Shown here: piece after piece, positions 21,419 to 30,337 of the stretch
Layout: every line of letters begins with the position of its first letter
Position numbering within the stretch: the first letter of the stretch is position 1
Assembly (NCBI GenBank): GCA_937873715.1
Contig: CALMYJ010000009.1
Span: 1-41,709, forward strand
Length of the DNA: 41,709 nucleotides
Source: an uncultured Chitinophagaceae bacterium
GTDB taxonomy: Bacteria; Bacteroidota; Bacteroidia; Chitinophagales; Chitinophagaceae
Direction: 5' to 3'
Translations under genes and position numbers: made by a program
The notes under the pieces: generated by a model
What the model saw: only the letters and a program-made list of their open reading frames with translations
Databases searched by the model: none
Told to the model about the DNA's origin: nothing

Positions 21419-23824
21419 ATGAAGAATATTGTAGCAAGGCTTTCTATCATTTGTATTTTACTGGCAGGCAGTTTTTCAAACCTGTTTGCCCAGCGGGGCT
21501 ACTACGATGCCCCTTATAAAAGATACGAAGCAGATATGGGCAGTTTATCCAACGGTGCTGTGGCCACGGCAAAGTCGTATGCGCAGGCCAACCTGCAATC
21601 CGAAGCTTCAGACCAGGTTTGTGTAACGATGACAACCGCCGATGCGACTGTGGAATGGACGATAATCGAAGCGGCAGACGGGCTGGTTATCCGTTACTCC
21701 GTGCCCAAAGGCGAAACGGGGGTACTTGGCGTATATGCCGATAATGTACGGGTAACCGGTATTACGCTTACCTCCACCTGGTCGTGGGAATCACTATGGA
21801 ACAACGGCAACCCCAATAATGGTGGCGTAAGCAACCGAAATCCTAAAAAAAGATTTGATGAAGTAAGGTTTAAGCTGCCCAACAAAATAGCCGTTGGCGG
21901 CAAATTAAAACTGGTAAGAGAAAGTGGTAACATATCGCTTGATTTTGCTGAAATGGAGCCTGTACCGGATGCCATTACAGCGCCTGCCGGTGCAGCCATT
22001 TATTCAGGTACCGGCAGCGACCTGCAAAGCTTTATCAACAATAACGGGGGCAAAATAATTTTTATTCCTGCCGGGTATTACAATGTAAATGGCCGCCTGC
22101 AGTTTAATACAGTGAACAGCAGCCTGCAGGGCGCCGGCATGTGGTACAGCCAGATTAATTTTACCAGTGGCACCACAAATAATGGCGGCCTTTGGGGAAA
22201 TGTGGCTGGCATCAGCTTTGCCGATCTTTTTTTAACTACCAATAATGCATCCAGGAGCAATTCGTACAAAGCGATTAATGGCGTTTTTACCAATACCTCA
22301 CTTATAAAAAATATATGGGCCGAGCATTTTGAATGTGGCGCATGGATTGCCAACTATGGCAATACCGGCCCCTCCTTTGCCGATGGATTTTTGCTAACCG
22401 GTTGCCGGTTTAGAAATAACTATGCCGATGGCATCAACCTCTGCAAGGGCACTTCCAATGCTATTGTAGAGCATTGCAGCTTCAGGAATAATGGCGATGA
22501 TGATATGGCCATTTGGTGTGCTAACGGACAGGAATGTATCGGTAATACTTTTCGCTACAATACTTCCGAAAACTGCTGGCGGGCTTCAGGGGTAGCTATT
22601 TACGGCGGTAAAAACAACCAGGCCCACCACCTGCTGATTAAAGATAATGTTGAAGCTGGTATCAGGGCAAATAACACATTCCCCGGCGTTACTTTTAATA
22701 CAGAGGGACAGCATGTTTTTCACGACATTACCGTAATAAACTGTGGCACATTTAACGACCTGTACAATAACCCGGTTGGGGCTATCGACCTGTATTGCAC
22801 AGCGGTTAGCGGCACCCGTGTAAGAAATATCAAATTTTACAATATCGACCTGGTGGATTGCAAAAACGACGGCATTTATTTTAACCGGGCTTCCGGCGAA
22901 GGTTTTTATAATTTGAGTTTTGAAAACATCACTATCAACGGCACCGGTAAAGAATATCCATCAAACAACCAGAACAATTCTTCGGTAAGAAGAGGTTTTT
23001 TTGTTCGATTTGCAGGTAACCCTAATGGTTATGGTACGTATTGTGGCATGTATTTTTTTAACCGGGGCGGCAATGCTTTAATCGATGAAGAGAAGGCTGG
23101 CATCGGCGGCTTTTCGTGGACAAAAGCAACAGGCTGCACCTTTATTGCAGCATTTACCCCAACCAATGCCGTTACAGGTTCTGCAATCACTATTCGTGGC
23201 ACTAATTTTACCAGTGCTACTGCTGTTACATTTGGCGGAACTGCTGCATCTTCTTTTACTGTTGTATCAGATTCTATCATCACTGCGGTGGTAGGCAATG
23301 GCAGCTATGGCCCTGTTGCCGTAACCAATACATTTGGCACTGTTACAAAAAACGGTTTTAATTATATGCTCTGCCCCGCCACCATCAACACATCACTCAT
23401 GGCAGATATTACCGGCGGCGTTTACCAATGGCAGGTAAATACAGGCAGCGGCTTTGCAGATATTTCCAACAACGCTAACTATAGCGGTACTGCCTCACGG
23501 GTACTTTTAATCAACAACATTAATTCCTCCTGGTACGGATACCAATATCGTTGCTTTGTAAATGGGAGCACATACAGCAACCAGCTTGTATTAAAATTTA
23601 CCAATACCTGGACAGGCGCAGGTGGCACTGCCGCCTGGGAAAACCCGGCTAACTGGAGTTGCGGCATAGTACCGGATGAAAATACTGATGTAATCATTCC
23701 TTCAGGTACTGTTGTTTTAAATTCCAGCACTTCCTGCAGGAGCATCTCTATTTCAAACGCTGCAACTTGTACAATCAATAGCGGATATACCCTTACGTTA
23801 GTACATACAGTACTTGGGCAATAG
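21419..23824 (+). CDS. Secreted right-handed beta-helix protein, GH87-like, with IPT/TIG domain
   Basis: An 801-aa exported protein with a signal peptide (to about residue 25, LFAQ). Residues 35-185 form a beta-sandwich with LTSTWSWESLW and FDEVRFKL, resembling the N-terminal module of alpha-1,3-glucanase/mycodextranase-type (GH87) enzymes. Residues about 190-570 are a right-handed beta-helix (IIFIPAGYYNVNG, LQGAGMWYSQINF, then repeated NNxADGINL-type coils). Residues about 577-650 are an IPT/TIG domain (NAVTGSAITIRGTNFTSAT), followed by an Ig-like part and a C-terminal repeat with WTGAGGTAAWENPANW. No clear type IX sorting tag at the end. Likely a polysaccharide hydrolase or lyase outside the cell; substrate unproven. 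Monocistronic with its own promoter. Confidence 0.72.
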   Translation: MKNIVARLSIICILLAGSFSNLFAQRGYYDAPYKRYEADMGSLSNGAVATAKSYAQANLQSEASDQVCVTMTTADATVEWTIIEAADGLVIRYSVPKGETGVLGVYADNVRVTGITLTSTWSWESLWNNGNPNNGGVSNRNPKKRFDEVRFKLPNKIAVGGKLKLVRESGNISLDFAEMEPVPDAITAPAGAAIYSGTGSDLQSFINNNGGKIIFIPAGYYNVNGRLQFNTVNSSLQGAGMWYSQINFTSGTTNNGGLWGNVAGISFADLFLTTNNASRSNSYKAINGVFTNTSLIKNIWAEHFECGAWIANYGNTGPSFADGFLLTGCRFRNNYADGINLCKGTSNAIVEHCSFRNNGDDDMAIWCANGQECIGNTFRYNTSENCWRASGVAIYGGKNNQAHHLLIKDNVEAGIRANNTFPGVTFNTEGQHVFHDITVINCGTFNDLYNNPVGAIDLYCTAVSGTRVRNIKFYNIDLVDCKNDGIYFNRASGEGFYNLSFENITINGTGKEYPSNNQNNSSVRRGFFVRFAGNPNGYGTYCGMYFFNRGGNALIDEEKAGIGGFSWTKATGCTFIAAFTPTNAVTGSAITIRGTNFTSATAVTFGGTAASSFTVVSDSIITAVVGNGSYGPVAVTNTFGTVTKNGFNYMLCPATINTSLMADITGGVYQWQVNTGSGFADISNNANYSGTASRVLLINNINSSWYGYQYRCFVNGSTYSNQLVLKFTNTWTGAGGTAAWENPANWSCGIVPDENTDVIIPSGTVVLNSSTSCRSISISNAATCTINSGYTLTLVHTVLGQ

Positions 23825-23852
23825 CTGCCAGGCAATTCAACAGGGTTTAGTT

Positions 23853-25019
23853 TTATATCCCTTTTTTAAGTGGTTTGGCAACAGGTCTTGCAGCCGGTTG
23901 TAGGGGTTTGGATACAGGCCGGGTAACCGGCTTTGTAGTTGGTTGCAATGGCTTGGTAACAGGCCGGTTGGTTGGCCGGTTTACAGGCTTTGTGGATGGC
24001 TGTACCGGCCGGGTAACAGGTTTTGTTCCGGGTTTATTTACCGGTTTGGATATGGCAGGCCTGTTGGTATTATCTGCGGTTTGAGGCCTGCTGATAACCG
24101 GCCTGCCCTGTTTATCAAAAGCGGGCAGCCTGGTGTTTACGGATGGTGCTTTAGGATTGTCTCTTTTAAAAGAGGCCGCACCAGCAGTTGCCATCTGTGG
24201 CCTTGAGTAAGTTTGCTTGTACCTGCCCTGCCGCACATTAATTTGTACATGCACAGAGGTGCGCCGGTAACCGGCATGATAATAACTGTGGTGCCATCCA
24301 TGTATACGATAGGTTGGGCATGGCCGAAAATGGCCATAATAGTAATAATTCCAATGGTAATGGTAACCGTAATAGTAGTGCCAGTAAAAGGGCCGCCAGG
24401 GCCGCCAGTAACCGGGATAATACCCCCAGTGCCAGGGCGAATACCAGGGATTATACGCTGGCATATAAATGTAAGTTACCACGGGCCATGTGGCTACCTG
24501 CGCCGGCGTAGTGGTTTGTACTTTTACCTCACTGTTATTGGCAGTAGCCGTATTGCCTGCATAGCCCGGGTTGGGTGTTTGGGTATCTTCATAATTAGGC
24601 TCTATGATATAATCCTTTCCATACAAGTCCTCGTCACCCACCATTTGTAAGGTTACATTACCTTTTTCATCTTTTTGTACCGCAATCACAGCTACATTTT
24701 GTACTTCCTTTTCGCTAACTGCCACTTTAAGGGTAATGTTGTGTACCGCTCCCTCCACATTATCATCAACAGTGATGTAATCAATTTGATCATCATTGTT
24801 TAAATCAAGATTGTTGATTTTTAGCGATTCATCGTTCAGCGATTTTTCGAAGCCCTCCAGTGTTGGCGACTCCCTGAACAACTTTAGCACAGCATACAGG
24901 TTTAAATTATCGCCGGGCAGGCCCAGTTGCTGCTGTTCACTGCTTTGAGCCATAGCCGGGGTAAAGCAAGGCTGCAATTGTGTTAGGAAGATTGCCCCAA
25001 AAAAACGTTTCATAACCAT
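23853..25019 (-). CDS. Secreted protein with Tyr/Trp/His-rich centre and Lys-Pro-rich tail, unknown function
   Basis: A 388-aa protein (ATG 25019 or, two codons on, ATG 25013, the better start for a signal peptide ending near MAQ at residue 25). Residues 30-150 are a folded acidic domain with NLDLNNDDQIDYITVDD, an EF-hand-like or dockerin-like loop. Residues 185-255 are extraordinarily rich in Tyr, Trp and His (WHWGYYPGYWRPWRP and similar). Residues 300-388 repeat KP(V/L)xxP units (KPVTRPV, KPLQPTTKPV). Proteins with this layout occur across Bacteroidota with no assigned function. It is convergent with the beta-helix gene (28-bp gap) with no clear terminator between them. Confidence 0.7.
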   Translation of the reverse strand: MVMKRFFGAIFLTQLQPCFTPAMAQSSEQQQLGLPGDNLNLYAVLKLFRESPTLEGFEKSLNDESLKINNLDLNNDDQIDYITVDDNVEGAVHNITLKVAVSEKEVQNVAVIAVQKDEKGNVTLQMVGDEDLYGKDYIIEPNYEDTQTPNPGYAGNTATANNSEVKVQTTTPAQVATWPVVTYIYMPAYNPWYSPWHWGYYPGYWRPWRPFYWHYYYGYHYHWNYYYYGHFRPCPTYRIHGWHHSYYHAGYRRTSVHVQINVRQGRYKQTYSRPQMATAGAASFKRDNPKAPSVNTRLPAFDKQGRPVISRPQTADNTNRPAISKPVNKPGTKPVTRPVQPSTKPVNRPTNRPVTKPLQPTTKPVTRPVSKPLQPAARPVAKPLKKGI

Positions 25020-25126
25020 TGAGTTTAACTAAATATAATACATTCTGTGTAGACGGATTTATTTGCTCAAGTAAAAACGCCCGGCACAGAAGAATATGTT
25101 AAACTAAACTGCTCTTGTATTAACGG

Positions 25127-26176
25127 CTATATTTCAAGGAGTATCTTGTTCAAATTTTGCTCTGCTGCCAGCAGGCGCTCCAGCAGTACCAACTGGTTTT
25201 TTGCTCTCATTAAATTATGGCCTTCATACTTACTGCCATAATAGATATCATCATTGAGGTAGTCGGTTAAAAAACGCAGGGCCTGCATATAAATCATAAA
25301 CTTTCCGGCATATACAAAATGTGCTTTTTCTGCATCACTCAATACATCACCCATTTCGCCAAGATAACCGGTGGCAATGGCTTTAAAATAATCTTTCCTT
25401 ATTTCAATTTTTGAAAAGTCAGTTTCCTCCTCACTCACCGGCGAAAGATAGGTACGCAGCATATCGCCTGCATCGCTGATAAAATAACCGGGCATCACGG
25501 TATCGAGGTCGATAACACAAAGTCCTTTATCATTTTCATCAAAAAGTACATTACTGATTTTAGTGTCGTGATGGGTAACCCTTTTAATGAAAGCAGGGTT
25601 ATTTTCAATAGCTGCACTCACTGCTACAATATGGTGGTGATGCTGTAAAAAGCGAATAAGTTCTGTGGCTTCGCTAATCCTGTTCCTGTTACCATGCCGG
25701 ATGGCCTCTTCAAACTGCTGATAGCGCAGGGGCAGGTTGTGAAAATCAGGCAGGGTTACTTTTAATTGTTCGCAGGGAAAATCACAAAGCAGCCGGGTGA
25801 ATCGTCCAAACTGCTTTGCAGCCTCATAAGCCTGTGTGGCGGTATGCACCACGTCAATAGTATGCGAGCCTTTAATAAAAGGAAAAAGCCTGTAATACCC
25901 TTCACCTTTAAGGTACACTATATCCTGCTGCTGTAATGTTTGCTCAGGCGTTACAAAAAGATAACCGGGATGATGTTCCGAAAGGTATTTTCCAATGCGA
26001 CGGATATTAGCAGCAATGTCTTCAGGCGATTTAAATACTTTATGATTTATGCGCTGCAGTATCAATTTATTTTTACCATTATACACTGCCCAGGTATGAT
26101 TTATAAGGCCGGTACCAAAAGGCTGCACTACCACATCGCTGTTAAAACCATAGGCCTGTAAAACCTGTTGCTGCAT
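25127..26176 (-). CDS. Aminoglycoside-phosphotransferase-fold sugar kinase (N-acetylhexosamine 1-kinase-like)
   Basis: A 349-aa kinase of the APH/choline-kinase superfamily. It begins with a glycine-rich region FGTGLINHTWAVY and a catalytic core VTHHDTKISNVLFD (His-x-Asp-x(4)-Asn), followed by the metal-binding VIDLDTVMPGYFISDAGDML. The phrase DLDTVMPG and the overall length match the NahK group, which phosphorylates GlcNAc or GalNAc at C1. An operator matching the LacI-type sites lies at 26232-26241 just upstream. With the nucleotidyltransferase at 14435 and GalE at 38453 it would form a salvage route to UDP-N-acetylhexosamines. Other sugar or amino-alcohol substrates are possible. Confidence 0.82.
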   Translation of the reverse strand: MQQQVLQAYGFNSDVVVQPFGTGLINHTWAVYNGKNKLILQRINHKVFKSPEDIAANIRRIGKYLSEHHPGYLFVTPEQTLQQQDIVYLKGEGYYRLFPFIKGSHTIDVVHTATQAYEAAKQFGRFTRLLCDFPCEQLKVTLPDFHNLPLRYQQFEEAIRHGNRNRISEATELIRFLQHHHHIVAVSAAIENNPAFIKRVTHHDTKISNVLFDENDKGLCVIDLDTVMPGYFISDAGDMLRTYLSPVSEEETDFSKIEIRKDYFKAIATGYLGEMGDVLSDAEKAHFVYAGKFMIYMQALRFLTDYLNDDIYYGSKYEGHNLMRAKNQLVLLERLLAAEQNLNKILLEI

Positions 26177-26230
26177 TGTAATTGTATTTCTATACAGTAA
26201 AAATAATTACTGCCTTTGGAATGTTGGCAT

Positions 26231-26242
26231 GCAAACGCTTGC
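26231..26242. promoter_or_regulatory. LacI-type operator upstream of the kinase
   Basis: GCAAACGCTTGC (core 26232-26241), a perfect palindrome, 55 bp before the kinase start and just after the LacI gene stop. Confidence 0.75.
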
Positions 26243-26264
26243 GGAATAAAGCATACGCTAATCG

Positions 26265-27299
26265 TTATTTTGCATCATGCAATACCAACTGCGATTCAAG
26301 AATAATTTTATAATAGGTTCTGTTGTTCACATCCGTGTCATCGTCTGATTTTTTTTGCAGTAATTCAATCAGTGTTTCGGTAGCTTTTTGCCCCTGCAGG
26401 TAGGGGAACTGCTCTACCGATGCCAGCGGCGGATAGGCGGTATAGTTACTAATAGGCAGGTTGGCATAGCTTACAAAACAAATATCCTTATTGATACGCA
26501 GTTTCATTTTTCGTGCCTGCTGCACCGCATCCAGTGCCACATAATCATTAAAAGCCACAATAGCTGTAGGCTTGCGCTTACCCGTTAGCAGTTTTTCGGT
26601 AGCATGGCATACACTTTCCTTAGTGAGGTCGCAATTTATCACTAATGCCGGATCGTACTTGAGCCTGCTTTTGGTTAATGCCTGTATATAGCCATCAAGC
26701 CTTTCTTTTGTTGCCGGCAGTTTTTCAGGCCCGTTAATCATGCCGATAATCCGGTGTCCTTTTTTAAATAAAAAATTTACAGCCTGTACAGTGCCATTCA
26801 CCATATTGCAGGCCACATAATGGATATTTGAAATTTTTGGGATACGGTCAAAAAAAACGATGGGGATATTATAGCGTTGCAATGTTTCAAAATGGCTGTA
26901 ATCGGTAGTGTTTTTAGATATAGATACAAGCAGGCCATCCACACGGTGTTTCTTCATGGTATCAATCAACTGTTTTTCTTTTTCAACGCTGTCGTGGCTC
27001 TGCCCAAGCAGTACGGTATAATTACTTTTATGTGCGGCATCTTCAATACCGCTGATAGCCGAGGAAAAAAAAGCTTCACTGAGTTCGGGCAGTATAACCC
27101 CGATAGTAAATGTTTTTCCCTGCTGAAAAAAAATGGCGGTTTGATTCGGCTCGTATTGCAGTTTTTTGGCCAGTTCCTGCACCTGCATCTTGGTACGCAG
27201 GCCTATGCTCTTATGGTCGTGCAGGGCTCGTGATACTGTTGATACAGAAATATTAAGCTGCTTCGCTATTTCTTTTATGGTAGGCAAATGATTTTTCAT
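26265..27299 (-). CDS. LacI-family transcriptional regulator of the amino-sugar regulon
   Basis: A 344-aa regulator with an N-terminal LacI HTH (residues 5-55: PTIKEIAKQLNISVSTVSRA, then LRTKMQVQELAKKLQYEPNQ) and a periplasmic-binding-like effector domain (GVILPELSEAFFSSAISGIE; RVDGLLVSISK; AIVAFNDYVALDA). Length is standard. The palindromes found before this gene, the kinase, GH109/transporter and SusC all have the CG-centred shape LacI proteins bind, so this is the likely local repressor, released by an amino sugar or its phosphate. It is divergent from the NagX-like gene across a 31-bp palindrome. Confidence 0.9.
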   Translation of the reverse strand: MKNHLPTIKEIAKQLNISVSTVSRALHDHKSIGLRTKMQVQELAKKLQYEPNQTAIFFQQGKTFTIGVILPELSEAFFSSAISGIEDAAHKSNYTVLLGQSHDSVEKEKQLIDTMKKHRVDGLLVSISKNTTDYSHFETLQRYNIPIVFFDRIPKISNIHYVACNMVNGTVQAVNFLFKKGHRIIGMINGPEKLPATKERLDGYIQALTKSRLKYDPALVINCDLTKESVCHATEKLLTGKRKPTAIVAFNDYVALDAVQQARKMKLRINKDICFVSYANLPISNYTAYPPLASVEQFPYLQGQKATETLIELLQKKSDDDTDVNNRTYYKIILESQLVLHDAK

Positions 27300-27333
27300 G
27301 TAATTAAGGACAATGTACGTTAAAAAAATTATG

Positions 27334-27364
27334 CAAACGTTTGACTGAATCAGTCAAACGTTTG
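27334..27364. promoter_or_regulatory. 31-bp perfect palindrome with two LacI-type operators
   Basis: CAAACGTTTGACTGA, central A, TCAGTCAAACGTTTG. It contains CAAACGTTTG at 27334-27343 and 27355-27364, 21 bp (two turns) apart. It lies in the divergent region between lacI and the NagX-like gene, so autoregulation is expected. Confidence 0.85.
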
Positions 27365-27424
27365 TGCAGCCAAAGTATATTTTATAATAACCGGAACATC
27401 AAAATCAATGTTTAATTTTCAGCA

Positions 27425-28534
27425 ATGACAACTACAATGCCGGTAACAACAAGGTTAGTTTCTTTAGATGTAATGCGTGGGTTAATTATGCTGTTGCTTG
27501 CTGCCGAAAGCTGCCTGCTGTACGAATCGCTGCAGCAGCTTCAGTTGCCCGGGATAGCCGGAGCTATTGTACAGCAATTTTTTCATCACCCCTGGCATGG
27601 TCTACGGTTTTGGGATTTGGTACAGCCTGCATTCATGACGATGGCTGGCGCAGCACTTTATATAGCTTACTATTATAAACTGCAAAAAGGTATCAGTTGG
27701 CAGCAAAATTTTAAACATATTGCTATACGCTGCCTTAAGCTTTTCCTCTTTGGTACAGCATTGCACTGCATCTATGCAGGCAGGCTGGTATGGGAGCTAT
27801 GGAACGTACTTACCCAATTAGCTTTTACAACACTGCTGGCTTATTGGATTATCCGCAGGGCAGCAGCATTTCAAATCATCTTTTCAATTGTGTTGTTACT
27901 GCTTACTGAAGCAGCATACCGGCTGGTATTAATACCTGGCTTTAACCAGCCATTTGTTACAGGGCATAACTTTGGCAACTGGATGGATACGGTACTGATG
28001 GGTAAAACAAACAGCGACGGATGGGTGGCCATCAATTGTATCCCTACGGCGGCACATACCATTTGGGGTGTACTTGCCGGTAAGCTTTTAATAAGCGCCG
28101 GAAGTACTTCAAAAAAAATAAAAGTATTGCTGGCAGCAGGAACAGTTGCTTTGTGTGCAGGCTATTTGTTAAACGAATTAGGTATAACCCCGATAATTAA
28201 ACGGATCAGCACCAGTTCATTTGTACTGGTATCGGGAGGATGGGTACTGCTGATACTGACATTTTTATACTGGCTTATCGATATAAAAAAATGGAATCGT
28301 TATGCATGGATATTTACCGTAGTTGGGATGAATGCAATTTTCATCTACCTGTTTTTTGAAACGGTGGGTGTGCAATGGCTTAATGCCACCGTTGCAGTTT
28401 TTGTAAAAGGCGCTGCAAATATGGTGAATCTCACCATGCCATCCGGCAACATATTATCTGCCTTAACAACACTTACTATTGAATGGGCGCTTTGTTATTT
28501 CCTGTATAAAAAGAAATTATTTTTTAAACTATAA
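27425..28534 (+). CDS. NagX-like membrane acyltransferase (DUF5009/heparan-alpha-glucosaminide N-acetyltransferase family)
   Basis: A 369-aa polytopic membrane protein with about 10 hydrophobic segments. The first one carries RLVSLDVMRGLIMLLLAAES, the SLDxxRG motif that marks this family, and PAFMTMAGAALYIAYYY follows. NagX proteins are encoded in many GlcNAc/chitin clusters and resemble the human lysosomal enzyme that acetylates terminal glucosamine across a membrane. Here the gene is divergent from lacI under a double operator and lies 2 bp before a DUF4832 gene, so the two are cotranscribed. Likely role: acetylation of glucosamine-containing sugars at the inner membrane; unproven. Confidence 0.82.
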   Translation: MTTTMPVTTRLVSLDVMRGLIMLLLAAESCLLYESLQQLQLPGIAGAIVQQFFHHPWHGLRFWDLVQPAFMTMAGAALYIAYYYKLQKGISWQQNFKHIAIRCLKLFLFGTALHCIYAGRLVWELWNVLTQLAFTTLLAYWIIRRAAAFQIIFSIVLLLLTEAAYRLVLIPGFNQPFVTGHNFGNWMDTVLMGKTNSDGWVAINCIPTAAHTIWGVLAGKLLISAGSTSKKIKVLLAAGTVALCAGYLLNELGITPIIKRISTSSFVLVSGGWVLLILTFLYWLIDIKKWNRYAWIFTVVGMNAIFIYLFFETVGVQWLNATVAVFVKGAANMVNLTMPSGNILSALTTLTIEWALCYFLYKKKLFFKL

Positions 28535-28536
28535 CT

Positions 28537-30033
28537 ATGAAAAAAATATTAACTGCACTGCTGTTTATGCAGGCCTCGCTTTTATTGAAAGCACAACAGG
28601 TACGGCTACAGTATACAGCATCAGATGCCATTATTGTTAACCCTGAAAGAGGGTTTTATATCCCTTCCGGTACAAAGGCCAGCCATTTTATACCCCTGGA
28701 TGAACAGGTTTTAAAAAAATACCGAAGCGTGCCTCAACATCCCGGCAATGCCAGCTACAGCGTTACAGTATCATTGCTGTACAGGGCTTACGAACTGGAT
28801 ATTTTTAAAGATAAAGCACTGTCAGAAGATTTTTTAACCAACCTGCAAAATGATTTTAACACTGTTCGCCGGGCAGGGTTAAAAATAATACTCCGCTTTG
28901 CTTACACCAATCAGTCGCACGCTGGTGATTGTAAAGACGAATACAATATCTGCCCGCCCTATGGCGATGCCCCGGTACATATTGTACTGCATCATGTACA
29001 ACAGCTAAAACCCCTGTTGCACAAAAATGCAGATATCATTGCTGTACTGCAACAGGGCTTTATTGGTATATGGGGCGAAAATTATTTTACAGATTATTTT
29101 GGCTGTGCCACCGATGATGGTGAAGGCAGAATTACAGATAGCGGCTGGATGAACCGCAACCTTTTTTTAAAAGCATTACTGGATGCCATGCCCAAAAACA
29201 GGATGGTGCAGGTGCGTACACCACAAATAAAACAACGCTATGTATATGGTAAGCGGGCAAAGCCCAATGCACTGCCATTAAAAACAAGCGAAGCTTTTAC
29301 ACAATCAGATAAAGCCCGTATTGGTTTTCACAACGATTGTTTTTTAGCCAGTGCCGACGATTATGGCACTTTTTATGATTACGGCAACTCAATCAGTAAA
29401 AGAGATACAGCCAACCACCGCCTGCGCAGCTATTTTGAAGCCGATAGCCGCTACGTAGCTGTTGGCGGCGAAACCTGCGATGATGCTTACAGTCCGCACA
29501 ACGACTGTGAACCACATGGCCGTGCTGAAACTGAAATGAGGGCTATGCATTACAGTTACCTTAATGCCGCTTACAACAACAATGTAAATAACGACTGGGA
29601 TTCATTGGGCTGTATGAGAAGCATACAGCAAAACCTGGGCTACCGGCTGGTATTACAAAGTGCTTTACTTCCGGCGAAAGCCAAAAAAGCCGGGAGAATA
29701 TCCGTACAATTACGCCTGAAAAATACAGGCTATGCTGCACCATTTAATCCACGGCCGGTACAGCTCATTTTGCGTAATACTGTTTCGGGCAGCATTACTA
29801 CACTTCATTTTACTACAAATATTCAAAGCTGGCACAGTGGGGCATTTGTACTGCAGCAACAATTCAAACTGCCTGCAATAGCAGCGGGCAGGTATGAGTT
29901 GCTGTTAAACCTTCCTGATGGATACCCATCACTCCGCAGCAATCCGGCATACAGCATACAGTTAGCCAATGAAGCCTTGTGGGAACAAGAAACAGGCTAT
30001 AATACCCTGAAGCATATTTTGGTGATTAACTAA
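28537..30033 (+). CDS. DUF4832/DUF4874 secreted protein, candidate glycoside hydrolase
   Basis: A 498-aa protein with a signal peptide (MKKILTALLFMQASLLLKAQ). Residues 30-320 look like a TIM barrel: NPERGFY near the start, LKIILRFAY (about 115-123), GFIGIWGE with Glu181, VQVRTP (225-229), ARIGFHNDCFL, and VGGETC with Glu312. The last 130 residues are a beta-sandwich (RISVQLRLKNTGYAAPFNPRPV). Two Glu at the ends of presumed strands 4 and 7 is the layout of clan GH-A hydrolases, but no activity is established for these domains that I know. Cotranscribed with the NagX-like gene and ended by a strong terminator at 30059. A paralogue is at 34992. Confidence 0.78.
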   Translation: MKKILTALLFMQASLLLKAQQVRLQYTASDAIIVNPERGFYIPSGTKASHFIPLDEQVLKKYRSVPQHPGNASYSVTVSLLYRAYELDIFKDKALSEDFLTNLQNDFNTVRRAGLKIILRFAYTNQSHAGDCKDEYNICPPYGDAPVHIVLHHVQQLKPLLHKNADIIAVLQQGFIGIWGENYFTDYFGCATDDGEGRITDSGWMNRNLFLKALLDAMPKNRMVQVRTPQIKQRYVYGKRAKPNALPLKTSEAFTQSDKARIGFHNDCFLASADDYGTFYDYGNSISKRDTANHRLRSYFEADSRYVAVGGETCDDAYSPHNDCEPHGRAETEMRAMHYSYLNAAYNNNVNNDWDSLGCMRSIQQNLGYRLVLQSALLPAKAKKAGRISVQLRLKNTGYAAPFNPRPVQLILRNTVSGSITTLHFTTNIQSWHSGAFVLQQQFKLPAIAAGRYELLLNLPDGYPSLRSNPAYSIQLANEALWEQETGYNTLKHILVIN

Positions 30034-30058
30034 CCCTGTTGCACCAAACAAGATCATG

Positions 30059-30091
30059 GCTGCCGGGCATAAACCGGCAGCTATTTTTTTT
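30059..30091 (+). terminator. Strong rho-independent terminator
   Basis: 8-bp stem GCTGCCGG/CCGGCAGC, 7-nt loop, then TA and a run of eight T. It separates the nagX-DUF4832 transcript from the SusCD operon; the rest of 30034-30337 holds operators and the SusC promoter. Confidence 0.92.
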
Positions 30092-30194
30092 AACGACAGT
30101 GTTTACAAAATATTTTTTAAATGCTGCGCTTACCTGTAGCACAGCATCAACACCCATTCATATTTTAATAATCCACATACCATAAAAATTTACG

Positions 30195-30225
30195 CAACCG
30201 TTTGCCTGTAAAAAACAAGCGTTTG
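30195..30225. promoter_or_regulatory. Two LacI-type operators upstream of susC
   Basis: CAACCGTTTG (30195-30204) and CAAGCGTTTG (30216-30225), 21 bp apart, the same phasing as the pair at 27334/27355. They lie about 113 bp before the susC-like start. Confidence 0.8.
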
Positions 30226-30337
30226 CGTAAGCAAATTGCGTTGCAGGGCCCATGCGGTTATGCATCATTTTCAAAAAAATGTTGTCAACTTAGGGTTAGC
30301 AAAACATTAATTCATCATTATCCAAAACTTTCATTGC

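Noticed and set aside
24213..24650. Plus-strand 145-aa hydrophobic frame
   Set aside because: A shadow of the Tyr/Trp/Pro-rich tract of the minus-strand gene, whose codon bias opens other frames.
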